DNA from: Saccharomycopsis phalli
Lineage: Eukaryota > Ascomycota > Saccharomycetes > Ascoideales > Saccharomycopsidaceae
Reading direction: 5' to 3'
Assembly: GCA_020342235.1 (NCBI GenBank)
Contig: CP073214.1
Coordinates: 1-64,000 of the forward strand
Length of the DNA: 64,000 bases
The notes under the pieces: model-generated
The model's input: the letters and a program-made list of their open reading frames with translations, nothing else
Database searches by the model: none
Told to the model about the DNA's origin: nothing
Shown: positions 8,197-19,550 of the stretch, piece after piece
How the letters are laid out: every line of letters begins with the position of its first letter
Position numbering within the stretch: the first letter of the stretch is position 1
Made by a program: the position numbers and the translations under genes

Positions 8197-11100
8197 ACTC
8201 CAAGCTACGACAAATCAACTATTGAAGACTTAACCAAACAAATCAGCGAATTAAAAATTAAAGCAAAAAATAAAGATGAAAACGACGAACGTTTTGAACA
8301 ATTCATCAAGCAATCAGAACAACAAAGCGCGTTAGTTGCACAATTAGTCAAGTTGACACAAGCAATTGCCGCACGTGATCCAAATATTGAATCCAAGGAA
8401 AAAGACAAGAAAAAAGATCAAAACGAGGAAGCAATCAACAATGCCCGTGAGATTGTCAAAGAAAAACGAGAAAAGTGGAAAGACTTACCAGGATTGTCAA
8501 CGTTCCAAAACAGAAATAAATGGAGATGGGAAATTGAAAACATTACACCAGATCGACTTATCGGTAACGCGATCAAGTGTTATTTAGGAGGTCAAATTCC
8601 CGAAACAGTGGGCAAACAGCAATTCGAAGGTGAAGCAAGAGATGCTTGGTGGGATATTATCAATTATGAAATTATCGATAATAACGAGGTAACTCTTGGA
8701 CAAAAAATGACACTAATGGAAATATGGGCCGAACTTGACCACAACAATCAAGGCGATATGACAGAGGAGTTTTGCAGACACATCGAGATATATGAGACTA
8801 TAACAAGAGATTTGGCCATCAAAGGGGGTGATTGTACCGCCACACTGTTAAAGTCTAGTCTAACAGCAGAATGTCCAACAATCACACGCGCTTTGAATAC
8901 ATTGGAACCCACGGACTATAATACAATTTTCTTGAAGGTAAGTCGATGCAAAACTAACCGTCAAATCTATGGGGCGATTATTCTGGAAACAATTGCAAAT
9001 GGGGAACAGTTGGATTTAACCAAAATCATTAATCAAGCGAAACAGAGACCTGGCATAAATACATCCGATCCTTATATGACAAACAAAATCAGAATGGAAC
9101 GAAAGGCAAAAAATCAAGAGCTTCAAGCCAATCGTGCTACCTTCAAAAAAGGAACCAACGAGACCAAACTGTCAAAGGATATTGTTATTGATTCAGGTGC
9201 AAACGGAACCCTGGTAGATAAAGCTGTACTCAATACACAAGATTTTTGCAACAGTAGCGAATCAACTCAGGTAGAAATCCACTTACCTTTCGGGGCAAAG
9301 AAAATTCACCAACGAGCTCAAACCGGGACTCTACAACTATTTCCTAAATCAAAGTATCTGATACCAATTAACACATTAATCTTCAACAACATCCATCATA
9401 ATCTACTTGCTCTAAACGACTTAACTCAAGACGGCAATTTTGTTATTTTTGATGACAATGATACGTTCCTCTACCACAAAAAGACTCAAGAAATTATCAA
9501 GATCGGTATGAAACGAACCGATGGACTTAGATACCTCATCAAATCCGCATTTACTTCCAAACCGTCAATTATGCACAGCAAGGACAAACCGTATATTGAG
9601 AAAATACTTCAACTGTCACAACAAAAAATCCTCAAAATGAATCTATTTACACTACTCAAGAACCACAAAACTATTCCACATTTCGTTGGACGTACACTTT
9701 TCGATTTTCACTTAATTTCCAATCACATGAGTTATGACAGCTTAATCAAAAGATTGGAGCACATGAACATCAAGTTACAACACGACGAAGAAGACAAGAA
9801 ACAAATCCAAAAATGTCAAATTTGCGTAATGTGTAATGCTACAGAAGTATCACACAGAGGTACAAGAATCCCAGCACCGTTACCACTATACAGATTACAC
9901 AGCGACACACTAGGACCTTTCAGCGATCGTGAGAACCAGAAGCTATACATTACTACCCTTATCGACGAATACTCGGGCTACTGTTGGCCAACGATCACCG
10001 TTGGCAAGGATTTAACAGAACCATTCATGGACACCATTACTGGGGTTCGAGAGGAATTTCGAAATAGTCATATCAGAAGTTTGAGATGTGATAATGCACC
10101 GGAATTTCCTACCCATCATGAATTACGTCAAATCGGAATAACAAAACATGCTACACCCGCCTACCTACCCTACAAGAATGGTCTTGCCGAAAATTATAAC
10201 AAGAAAATTTTAAAGCAAGTCTACAAGATTATATCCAATTTTAATCCTGAAAAAATATCTATCTTCCTCAGAGAAATTTTTCAATATGCCATCGACATCG
10301 TTAATCAAACACCATCAAAACGAAACAAGTGGAAATCACCAACACAGATGTTGTATCCATACGATCCGACACATAACCTCTTACCATTTGGAATCGACGT
10401 GATCGTTACTATTCACAACCAACAACAAAAAGAATCAGTTGGTTTGACACAATCAAAGATACTACCAGACAACATTGAAGGATTCATCATAGGAATGGAT
10501 ATTGGGGGAAATTGCTTCAGAGTCATCACAAGACATGGCAAGGAAATCATTACACCAAATGTGAAGCCGCTATCGTCATATGGCATGATTCGCAGATACT
10601 ACAATGATCACAAAGAACTCTTCAACAATTCGAATCTACATACCTTACGGCAGGAACTTGACCGGGCATACTACCCCAGTCTGGATATCTCTGAAAAAAG
10701 CTACGAAGGTGATTCCGAAGACCAGACTCAAACGATGAATGCTACTCTAACGGACGAAGAAGAAAAGAGCAATATACTTAAAAGCTTAAAAATCGACGCG
10801 GAAGGATACGGTAGCGCACTGGACAACGTAATCCCAAAAACGGACCGAGGATCACCAATAAACTATGCGGAGTCATCCACAAACAGGACAATCACCGATC
10901 AAACCATGTCATCTGATAGCGAATCGGACCCAAGTTTTGACCCATTACTAGACGCAGAAATTGACTCCGGAGACGAAACAATGCAAGAAAATGATCAAAT
11001 ATCAGACAACGAGTTGCAGGATTTACAACGTGACAAAGACAAAGGTGAAAACCAACAAGCGGATGCTGCGGTTTTATCTGAAAACGCGGACAAGCCTATT

Positions 11101-11694
11101 CCACCAGACGATTCAACACAAAACACCAACAAGGAAATCATACAGGGACCAGAATTGGACATCCACCAGGCATCAGATTTGGAAACTCACCAGAAACCAG
11201 AATCGGAAACTCATCGGGAACAAGAATTAGAAAACCCCCAAGAAACAGGTCAAATTACACAGCGTCAAGAGAACCAAAAGGCAATCATAAAATCTGTGGA
11301 AAGTAGGAAATCCCCTGACGAGACTTTAGCGAATAAACAACAACACAAAGCAAAGGACACACCAGTGATTACACCAACCAAAGTAATATTACCTACGATC
11401 AATACAAAAAGAAAACGACAATCATATTCATCAGAAGACTCATCCATAGGAAATCCCAGAAAATTTGTACGGGTGGAGCCAACAGAATCAGAAAATCAAG
11501 AAAATGTGCCGCCAACAGAGGAACACAAAGACAAGTCACTTGAGATGCGCAATCGAATTGAAAAGATAGCATGGTTAAAACAAAAGTACAAACATCATCC
11601 TCTCAAAAGATACAATCTGGCACACTTCCAAAATGCAATAGTTAAATTAAATAACATCATTGTTAAAGACCCGAAGACAAATTACCGCGATTGG
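8194..11694 (+). CDS. Outer copia element: gag, protease and integrase part
   Basis: A long open stretch that belongs to the retroelement, not to the host. The N-terminal part is coiled-coil-like and charged, followed by a gag-type segment, an aspartic protease motif (VIDSGANGTL), a GAG-pre-integrase-like region with CxxC pairs, the integrase core (LHSDTLGPF, TLIDEYSGY, RCDNAPEF) and a long acidic, low-complexity tail typical of copia integrase C termini. The nested element's 5' LTR begins at 11695. Treated as a fossil. Confidence 0.85.
11690..11694. repeat. Target-site duplication ATTGG (left)
   Basis: ATTGG directly precedes the nested element's 5' LTR and recurs directly after its 3' LTR at 16795-16799. 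Five bases is the usual copia duplication length and fixes the insertion boundaries. Confidence 0.95.
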
Positions 11695-12051
11695 TGTTGA
11701 AAGTGCTGAAAGTGTTGAAGGAGTTAATGCATGGTGAAATACATCATGCATGATAAATAAGCTGGTATTGAGAAATAGCAATCCTTCAGTACCATGATAT
11801 CATACTGTTTATGGTATATTAAGAGTATGAGGTCATAGTATTAGCAATCTAATAAAGTTATCAGGTCATACTAATAGTGAACTGATAATAATATGAGGTC
11901 ATACTAATAATGATGTCATGAGATAAAGATAACTGAAGGCATCTCAGAAAGAATATAAATAGGACAGGAAATAGCTAGTATAGTAACAAGAATAAGAATA
12001 TCTACAATAGTAAGATATGGAAGCCATTGAGAGAAACGCTAGCTTACGACA
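11695..12051 (+). mobile_element. 5' LTR of nested copia element
   Basis: A 357-bp LTR (TGTTGAAAGT ... CTTACGACA), identical by eye to the copy at 16438-16794. TATAAATAGG lies about 95 bp before its end. The likely gag start (12017) lies inside the LTR. Confidence 0.95.
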
Positions 12052-12060
12052 GGTTATGAG
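12052..12060 (+). promoter_or_regulatory. Primer-binding site matching the initiator tRNA-Met anticodon loop
   Basis: GGTTATGAG directly follows the 5' LTR. It is the reverse complement of CUCAUAACC, the anticodon-loop region of yeast initiator tRNA-Met. Priming from an internal half-tRNA is known for Drosophila copia and yeast Ty5, so this element probably uses the same mode. Confidence 0.8.
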
Positions 12061-15000
12061 TAACCCTGGAAGCGAGGCAACTTTTGAACCAACAGAAAAG
12101 TTGCAAGGAGCTACCAATTATGCTCGATGGGCAAAGTTATTTATCTACAAGCTCGATCTGATTGGCTTCGGTCTTGTTCAGTACCTTGTCCATGGGGACC
12201 TTGGATTACCAGATGGATCACCAAATGAAGTGGTCAATAATGCGGCGACAGCATTAGATGGTATTATTGCGTTATTATTACGAAAGGGAGTTACTGAAAA
12301 GGTTGCACAATATACTAGAGAATTCAATGCTCGACTGCACGAGAACGGTTTCATACAACAATCAAGGATGAGTATGGGACAATGTCATTTGCTCAAGCAG
12401 TAAAGGGTACAACCACTGTATCGCCATCTTCAAGCACACTATCGCCATTTGAATATGCCATGGAACGACATCGGAACTATTTTTCAAACTTTAGTCAGGA
12501 AATGCAATCATGCATTATTGGAATCTTTATTCTTCGACAAGAGCAAGTTCCGGAACATGTTATCCAAAACTTTATTGACCGGTATGATAATCGAGGCATT
12601 ACTGCGGAAACTTCAAATTTTATGCATTTTTTAGCAAAATGGATGGTGAATATCAGGCTGGTAATAATCATTCGGCATTTCTAGGACATCGGAAGGCACG
12701 ACGTCAGGTGACCTGTTTTAAGTGCGGTAAAAAGGGACATGTGAAAAAGGATTGTAAGAAGGTACTTAAGGAAACCGATGATGATGAGAAGCATGCATTA
12801 TCGAAGAACAATCACTCATGGCTTGCATACCATGGGGTTGCGGAAAAGTATCCCACATATCTTGATAGTGGGGCATCGAGACACTTTATGGCAAACAAGG
12901 CGTTATTTGAATCTTTGGAAACCCATGATGATCGGATTAAAGGAATTGGGGGTCTGTTGGCAATTACGGCAAGAGGCAAAGTCAGTATGAACTTGCTTGG
13001 TGGAACTACTATACAATTGAAGGATGCATATTATACTCCAGGTGGAGAAGTTAATCTTGTGTCAGTTTCACGAGCAACTGACAATGGGGCGAAAATTTTA
13101 TTTGATGGACAGAAGGCTATTGATTATGTTACAAAACAAGTAATTGCAGTCAAAGAACCGAATACAGGACTCTACAGGATACAGAATTCTGATAATGGAA
13201 GTGTTGCTTTTAAAGCCAAATCAGAAGATAATATTGAGACTTGGCATCGGCGATTAGGACATCCTGGTACTAATGTTATGGAAAGTATTAATAAAGAACA
13301 TGGTTTTTGGAAGAGTAGCGATCATATCACTATGTGTGGTGAATGTTCCGTAACTAAAACTACAGTAAGTATTCCAAAACTGCGAACTACACAGCCGATA
13401 CAACCACTCCAATTATTACATGTTGATGTGTGTGGACCATTTAATTATAAGTCCGTGAATGAATCCAAGTATTTTCTAACAGTGGTTGATGGTTATACTA
13501 AATGGACTCATGTGGTATGCCTTAAGAAGAAATCAGAAAGTACAGAAGCATTGATTCAGTTTATTGTCAACAGTGAAAGACAGTTTCAGAGTAAAGGATT
13601 ACTGTTTTGTGCCGGTATTGTTAGAACTGATAATGGAGGAGAGTTTGTGAATAAAGCTCTCCATCAGTTCTTTATAACAAAGGGAATTAGTCATGAGTTG
13701 ACAGTTCCTTATCATTCCTATCAGAATGGAGTGGCGGAACGCATGCATAGGACCATTCAAGAAAAGACGAGAGCTATGATGCATGCGAGTAATGTGCCAG
13801 TAGAACTCTGGCCAGAAGCAGTATTGACTGCAGTTTATCTCATTAATAGAAGTCCATCCAGAACTATTAATGGAGAGAGTCCATATCTTAGATGGACTGG
13901 AAATAAACCTGATTTATCTATTCTTCGAGTATTTGGATGTGTTGCTTATGGCAATATTCCTATAGATATCCGAGCTGGAAAGTTTGCGGCCACAGGAATT
14001 AAGTGTGTTATGCTAGGATATGAACCTTTAAGAAAGGCCTATAGGTTGTTTGATCCGACTAAGAGGATGATTGTAACTGCAACGCATGTTCGTTTTGATG
14101 AGGGTAGCTACTATTATTCCGCTGTGTCTATGGCGCAAGAAGCATCTGCGGAAAACCCAATTGTGGGTATTGGAGGAACGGCCAAGGGTATTGGAACTGT
14201 TCCAGTTAATAGCGATCGATCAATTAGTTCTAAGTTGAAGAAAGGAGAACACAAGGTTTCAGGGAGAATTGATCCAGATGATGACGTTGACTGTGAGAAT
14301 GATGATGTGAATAATGAAAATGATAGTGTGACTGACGATGCAACAGCAGAGAAAATTATGGATCATGGTGCAGAAGATCCAACTAGTAATGATACTGAGG
14401 ACAGTGTTGATACTATCTCAAGTACTACTACTGCTGATGAGGATAATTTAGCAGATATCAGTGATCATGGAGAAAATATATCTGGTGACGATATTGAGAG
14501 TATAAAGAACGACTCTGGGGACAGTGAAACTTCATCTACACCAGATGATGAAAGATCACAAGTATCAAGAAGTGAATCAGAATTTTCTAGTGACACTAAT
14601 CGTCGTCTTGGGAGAACACCACGGAAACGTGTTATAAAACATAGTCTTGAAAATCTGAATAGTACATCTGATGATGGCCCCTCTAGTTCTGATGAAGCTG
14701 ACCCTATGATACGTTCAGCTTCAAGGGGGGATAAGCGATATCGGGGATCAGATTTGGTAATTAACAGTGGAGATTCGGAATCAAGTAATGACTACATATC
14801 TTTAAAGCACAGAATTGTGGTATCTTCAGGATCGGAAGAATTAAGTGATGAGGGTATTAATCACGTGGCCACATGTTTAATGGCCGAAACTCAATTACGC
14901 AATGACATACCAATAACTTTCACACAAGCAGTTCGAGGTAATGACAGCAAGAAATGGGAAAAAGCAATTATGGAAGAAATAGAAGCTCATAATCAGAATG

Positions 15001-16437
15001 GAACTTTTACTTTAGTTCCCCTCAAGGACGAAAGGCAATTTCATGTCGCTGGGTATTTACTATCAAGGATGATGGGAGATACAAAGCGAGATTAGTGGCA
15101 AGGGGATTCACACAAGTAAAAGGGATTGATTATACTGAAACGTTTGCACCAGTTATAAGATATGAATCAATAAGAATCATGTTATCAATTGCAGGAAACT
15201 ATGGACTTACTATACATCAGATGGATGTGAAGACTGCGTTCCTTAATGGAGAATTACTGGAGGACATTTACATGGAACAACCAGAAGGGTTTGAGGTTAA
15301 AGGAAAAGAAGATTATGTGCTTAAACTTGGAAAATCACTATATGGTTTGAAACAGGCGCCACTCGTATGGAATAACAAGATTAATGGAGTATTACAAAAA
15401 TTGGGATATAAGAATAATGCAGCCGAAAATTGTTTGTACTCAAAAAGAGAGGGCAGCAGTTTCATCATGATTGCACTTTATGTGGATGATATACTTATTG
15501 CTGGAAATCAAGAGAACAGTATTCAAAAGGTCAAAGAACAACTAATGCAACACTTTAAAATGAAAGACTTGGGGGTTGCTAAGAAATTTCTTGGAATGAA
15601 TATTGATCAAGATGGCAAAACTATTAAATTACTGTTGGATGATTATATTGAATCAATGTTATCAGAATTCCAGATGAAGGACGCAAAACCAGTTACAATT
15701 CCTGCTGCCACAAATCAAGATCTTACAAATTGTGAAGACAATTCAAAACAGTGTAATGGTACAGAATACCGATCTTTAGTTGGAAAATTGTTATTTGCGG
15801 CAAATACTGTCCGGTTTGATATTGGATATATTGTTGGAGTTTTGTCTAGATATCTTAAGACTCCAAAAGAAATACACTGGACAGCAGCAAAGAGAGTAGT
15901 GAAATATTTGAAAGGAACAAAGGATCTAGGAATCACTTATACTAGAAACAAAGATGTGATCTTAAATGGTTTCTGTGATGCCGATTGGGCAACTGATAAG
16001 ATGACTAGAAAATCAACTACTGGGTACGTTTTTAAATTTGGTAATGGTGCAGTCACTTGGAAATCAAGGAAACAGTCAACGATTGCAATGTCTACTGCTG
16101 AGGCAGAATATATGGCTCTTGGAGATGGTGTTAAGGAAATGTTGTGGTTAAAGCTGGTATTTAAAGAGCTAGGCATAAAATTGAATGGAGCAGTCATTCA
16201 TGAGGATAATGCTAGCTGTATTAACATTGCTAAACATCCAGCATTACACAATAGAACAAAGCATATTGACATTAGACATCATTTTATTAGAAGTCACATT
16301 GCTTCAGGAGAAATGGAACTCAAGCATCTTGGAACTGAGGAGATGCTAGCAGATATGTTTACTAAGGCTTTGTCTGAGAGACAATTCAAGAAACTAAGAT
16401 TTATGTGTGGAATGAGAAGTCTTCAGTTAAGAGAGGG

Positions 16438-16794
16438 TGTTGAAAGTGCTGAAAGTGTTGAAGGAGTTAATGCATGGTGAAATACATCATGCATGATAAA
16501 TAAGCTGGTATTGAGAAATAGCAATCCTTCAGTACCATGATATCATACTGTTTATGGTATATTAAGAGTATGAGGTCATAGTATTAGCAATCTAATAAAG
16601 TTATCAGGTCATACTAATAGTGAACTGATAATAATATGAGGTCATACTAATAATGATGTCATGAGATAAAGATAACTGAAGGCATCTCAGAAAGAATATA
16701 AATAGGACAGGAAATAGCTAGTATAGTAACAAGAATAAGAATATCTACAATAGTAAGATATGGAAGCCATTGAGAGAAACGCTAGCTTACGACA
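16438..16794 (+). mobile_element. 3' LTR of nested copia element
   Basis: A 357-bp repeat identical by eye to the 5' LTR, preceded by the purine tract and followed by the ATTGG target duplication at 16795-16799. Confidence 0.95.
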
Positions 16795-18143
16795 ATTGGC
16801 AGGAAGCAATGGACAGAGAACTTCAAAAATTCAAAAACCTTAACGTTTTTACCTTAGTTGACAGACCACTGCAACCTTTGATTAATTCGATGTTTGTATT
16901 TTCCCAAGATCCAACCAAGATAAAAGGCGAACAATACAAAGCACGACTAGTGGCTCGGGGTGACAAAGCACTTCCACTCATTGATTATGACCCCAACGAG
17001 AGAGCAGTTGAAGTCATCAATCCAATGATATTAAGAACAATGCTTGCCATTGCCAGTAACAACGGTTTAACATTAACACACTGTGATATCAAGTCAGCAT
17101 ACCTCAACGCTTCTTTGGATAACGCGCAAGTATACATCAAACCACCAAAACACGCAAAGGTACCTAAAGACAAATGTTGGTTATTAAAGAAGGCAATGTA
17201 CGGCCTACCACAAGCAGGGTTTTACTGGAACGAAACGCTACGCCGACTGTTAGCGAAAATAGGAATGTGCTCAATTGACGGGAACGCTACTATTTTCATT
17301 CGAGGACGATTGGGTAAACCAGAATGTGTCATTTTAATAGCATATGTGGATGACCTCCTTTGCATTGGCGAAGAGAATGCGACCAAGGAACTAATAGAAC
17401 GACTTCAAGAAAAATTTCCATTAAAAATATTAAACACGATACAAAACGACAATCAACGTTTAAAATTCTTAGGGATAAATGTTGAAAACAAAGAGAATGA
17501 AATGAATATTAGTTGCGACAAGGATCTAAATGAAGACACACTGAAATCCCTTTCCAACACGAAATACTTCCAGACACAATGTGGCAATCTCATCTGGCAG
17601 TCCATCACTACAGAACCAATGTTGGCTTTTCCAACGGCTCACTTCAGCTCCATCACACACAGAGCTACAGACGAAGACCGAAAACAATTGACAAACTTCT
17701 TAAAGCACAACAAAGAAAAACTTCAGATAACTTATCAGAAACAAAACAAACCGCAGAAGATTGATTTTGTTATTGATCTATTCGTGGACGCGGCAACTGG
17801 AAATATAACAAATCCCAAATGTATCACGGGTTTTCTTATATTCCTAAACAACAAGTTAATTGACTGGAAGAGTCTGAGCCAAAAGAGAGCATCAGTAAGC
17901 ACTAGAGAATCAGAAATGATAGCTTTAACAGAAGGAATATTTCAAATAGTGAACATTCACAAAATACTAAGGGGTATTGGCGCGAGAAAGATATCTGTCA
18001 ATATCTATGAAGACAATCTAGCAGTAGTTAAAAATATTACAAATTACCAGCTAACATCGTCAAATCGAATAAACCAACAGATGCTACAATACATAAAAGA
18101 GTTCATACTGTCGTGGTTGAGAACCACTGCAGAACAAGTTCAC
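16795..18143 (+). CDS. Outer copia element: reverse transcriptase and RNase H part
   Basis: The right-hand segment of the outer element, after the nested guest. It shows NWQEAMDREL, YKARLVARGDKA, the DIKSAYLNA palm motif, GLPQAGFYWN, the catalytic AYVDDLL and the RNase H-type VSTRESEMIAL and EDNLAVV. Two of the DDE/RNase H-type carboxylates are visible. The segment is cut by an LTR-like insert, and RNase H-tail text (GTLNPADHLTK) appears beyond it near 18490-18530. Fossil; no host function. Confidence 0.88.
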
Positions 18144-18407
18144 TAGTGCAACATCGGTGTCGGTAATATCTTGACCGACTCCCGGTTTTGATTAGACTAA
18201 AGTAATCCAACCAATGATGTTTTTGATAAGATATTATTGGAGGATAAAGATCTGATAAGAGATCCAGAATAGTCTATATAAGAAGGGCTTCCTTCTTATA
18301 GAAAACACACAATTCAACTGAACAGTTCAGCTAGATATTATATCTAGCAAAGCCCAATCCGGTTATCCAAATCCTAAAGGAACAAAACAAATAATTAAGT
18401 AGTTTAT
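18144..18407. mobile_element. Solo-LTR-like insertion within the outer element
   Basis: A roughly 264-bp segment flanked by the 7-bp direct repeat AGTTCAC (18137-18143 and 18408-18414), inserted into the RNase H region. It contains TATATAAGAAGG and a GAAGG/CCTTC hairpin, and a nearby TTCAACTGAAC palindrome, giving LTR-like content. It does not match the other two LTR families and lacks clear TG...CA ends at this phasing, so an unrelated short element is possible. Confidence 0.6.
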
Positions 18408-18667
18408 AGTTCACATAATACTATGTCTATTTCAGGCGATACTATTAACTACGACACATACAGCAATATCAAGTACAAATATTTCAGATAAAAGGAACAC
18501 TGAACCCTGCAGATCATTTAACCAAATGGACATCACAGATATCTAGGAAGGCAATAGGTCCGATAATAACAAATGAGGATGCAATAAGACAACACATCCA
18601 GAATTTAAAAGAAAACGGAGAAATTGTGGAAGAGATAGAGGCAATAATTAAAGCAAAAGAGGAGAAA

Positions 18668-18981
18668 TGACGTACATACTACGTATGTGCCGAATAATCT
18701 TGATTGATCAGAGAGCAACCATAACAAATAACTAGGATACAAGATGAGGGGAAGAACAATAGGAACAATAAGCAATCAACAATTAGTATTTAAGGGACAG
18801 GAGGTCCACTAAATCAGGGAGCAAATTTTTATATATTATTATACATATATTACGGCTGTAATTCGTGCATTGTGACTGACACAACACTGTTACCCACTGA
18901 TACTTTTGCCAACAAACCACCAACAACCCACCAACAACCCACCAACAACCTAAAGTGGCCCCGTAAATTCGAGGTCCGTCA
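18668..18981 (+). mobile_element. 3' LTR of outer copia element
   Basis: A 314-bp repeat of the LTR at 7820-8133 with about four differences. It ends 120 bp upstream of the tRNA-Tyr gene. Confidence 0.9.
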
Positions 18982-19010
18982 GCCATCGAGAGAAACGCTA
19001 GCTTACGACA
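18982..19010 (+). mobile_element. Terminal 29-bp stub of a nested-family LTR
   Basis: Immediately after the outer element's 3' LTR, 29 bases match the last 29 bases of the 357-bp LTR (GAGAGAAACGCTAGCTTACG and flanks) with one difference. The outer element, or a recombination at its end, replaced the rest of an older LTR that sat upstream of tRNA-Tyr. Confidence 0.8.
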
Positions 19011-19101
19011 CAAATAGCTGTGCTTATGGTTAAGTAACCCTGTGGTGTCATTGTCATAACCGGGATAAGCTATCATATCTAGCGGAACCAAATCGTGCAG
19101 C

Positions 19102-19188
19102 CTCTCGGTAGCCAAGTTGGTTTAAGGCGCAAGACTGTAATGTTAATCATTTATCTTGAGATCGTGTGTTCGACTCACACCCGGGAGA
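19102..19188 (+). tRNA. tY(GUA): tRNA-Tyr (GTA) with intron
   Basis: Starts CTCTCGGTAGCCAAGTTGG and ends TTCGACTCACACCCGGGAGA, nearly the S. cerevisiae tRNA-Tyr (SUP4) sequence. Anticodon stem CAAGA/TCTTG flanks anticodon GTA at 19137-19139. A 12-nt intron (19141-19152) follows position 37, as in all yeast tRNA-Tyr genes, leaving 75 nt mature. A T5 pol III terminator lies at 19191-19195. Transcribed away from the retroelement on its left. Confidence 0.97.
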
Positions 19189-19256
19189 TATTTTTGTGGC
19201 AATTATATGTTGGGTATGATTAATGTGCCTGATATTTTTGGAATGTTTGGTTTTTT

Positions 19257-19550
19257 GTCGTAGTTGCTGACATCATACACTGTATGGTATGAAAAGTTGG
19301 TCACGTGCTGTTTGAACTAGGCAACACAAGAAGCATGGACGCCGATCCATGGCTACGCATAGTATGGCTCCTCCCCCACTTAGTAGACACGAATATGTTA
19401 GAGATACTGGCATACATTGGTGAAATGTACTTATCCTATCAGAGTTTTTGGTCTCGTAACCATGATTATTGATGATGTGGTTACAACCGGATGGAGCAGT
19501 ATTACCCTACCTATAATGCCTTATAAGAGGGATTTACTGCCTCCAAAATA
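19257..19550 (+). mobile_element. LTR-like repeat, third family, copy B (left part)
   Basis: Shares ordered blocks with 7105-7390 (GACATCATAC, GGTCACGTG, GAAGCATGGACGCCGATCC, GTAGACACG). The copy is interrupted by the LINE at 19551-21205 and appears to resume at 21218 (TTTAGTTCAGAA). Confidence 0.5.
19539..19550. repeat. LINE target-site duplication, left copy
   Basis: GCCTCCAAAATA occurs here and again at 21206-21217, bounding the LINE. A 12-bp perfect duplication is typical of target-primed insertion. Confidence 0.85.

Larger units (their letters stand above)
11695..16794 (+). mobile_element. Nested Ty1/copia retroelement, very recent
   Basis: A 5,100-bp element with 357-bp LTRs identical by eye and a 5-bp target duplication, inserted in the outer copia element. 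Parts in order are: gag from 12017, a CCHC zinc knuckle near 12714-12756, protease (YLDSGAS near 12860), integrase (HRRLGHPG near 13250, then HVDVCGPF and RTDNGGEF), a long acidic spacer (about 14200-14850), reverse transcriptase (YVDD near 15479-15490) and RNase H (AMSTAEAEYMAL near 16090). A GAGAGGG polypurine tract ends at 16437. Reading is interrupted about three times, although the LTRs show no divergence. It is the source family of the LTR debris at 2333-2597, 4871-5055 and 18982-19010 and of the relic at 5546-6975. Confidence 0.95.
7820..18981 (+). mobile_element. Outer Ty1/copia retroelement (split by a nested element)
   Basis: LTRs of 314 bp bound an element whose two segments (7820-11694 and 16795-18981) flank a nested copia element. 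The left segment holds gag, protease (DSGAN near 9192) and integrase (about 9700-10600). The right segment holds reverse transcriptase (YVDD near 17344-17355) and RNase H, plus a further LTR-like insert near 18144. Domain order protease-integrase-RT-RNase H is diagnostic of Ty1/copia (Pseudoviridae). The LTRs differ by roughly 1.3% by eye, so it is fairly young but older than its guest. The 5-bp flanks (AGTAA left, GCCAT right) do not match. It is disrupted by two insertions and cannot be intact. Confidence 0.92.
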
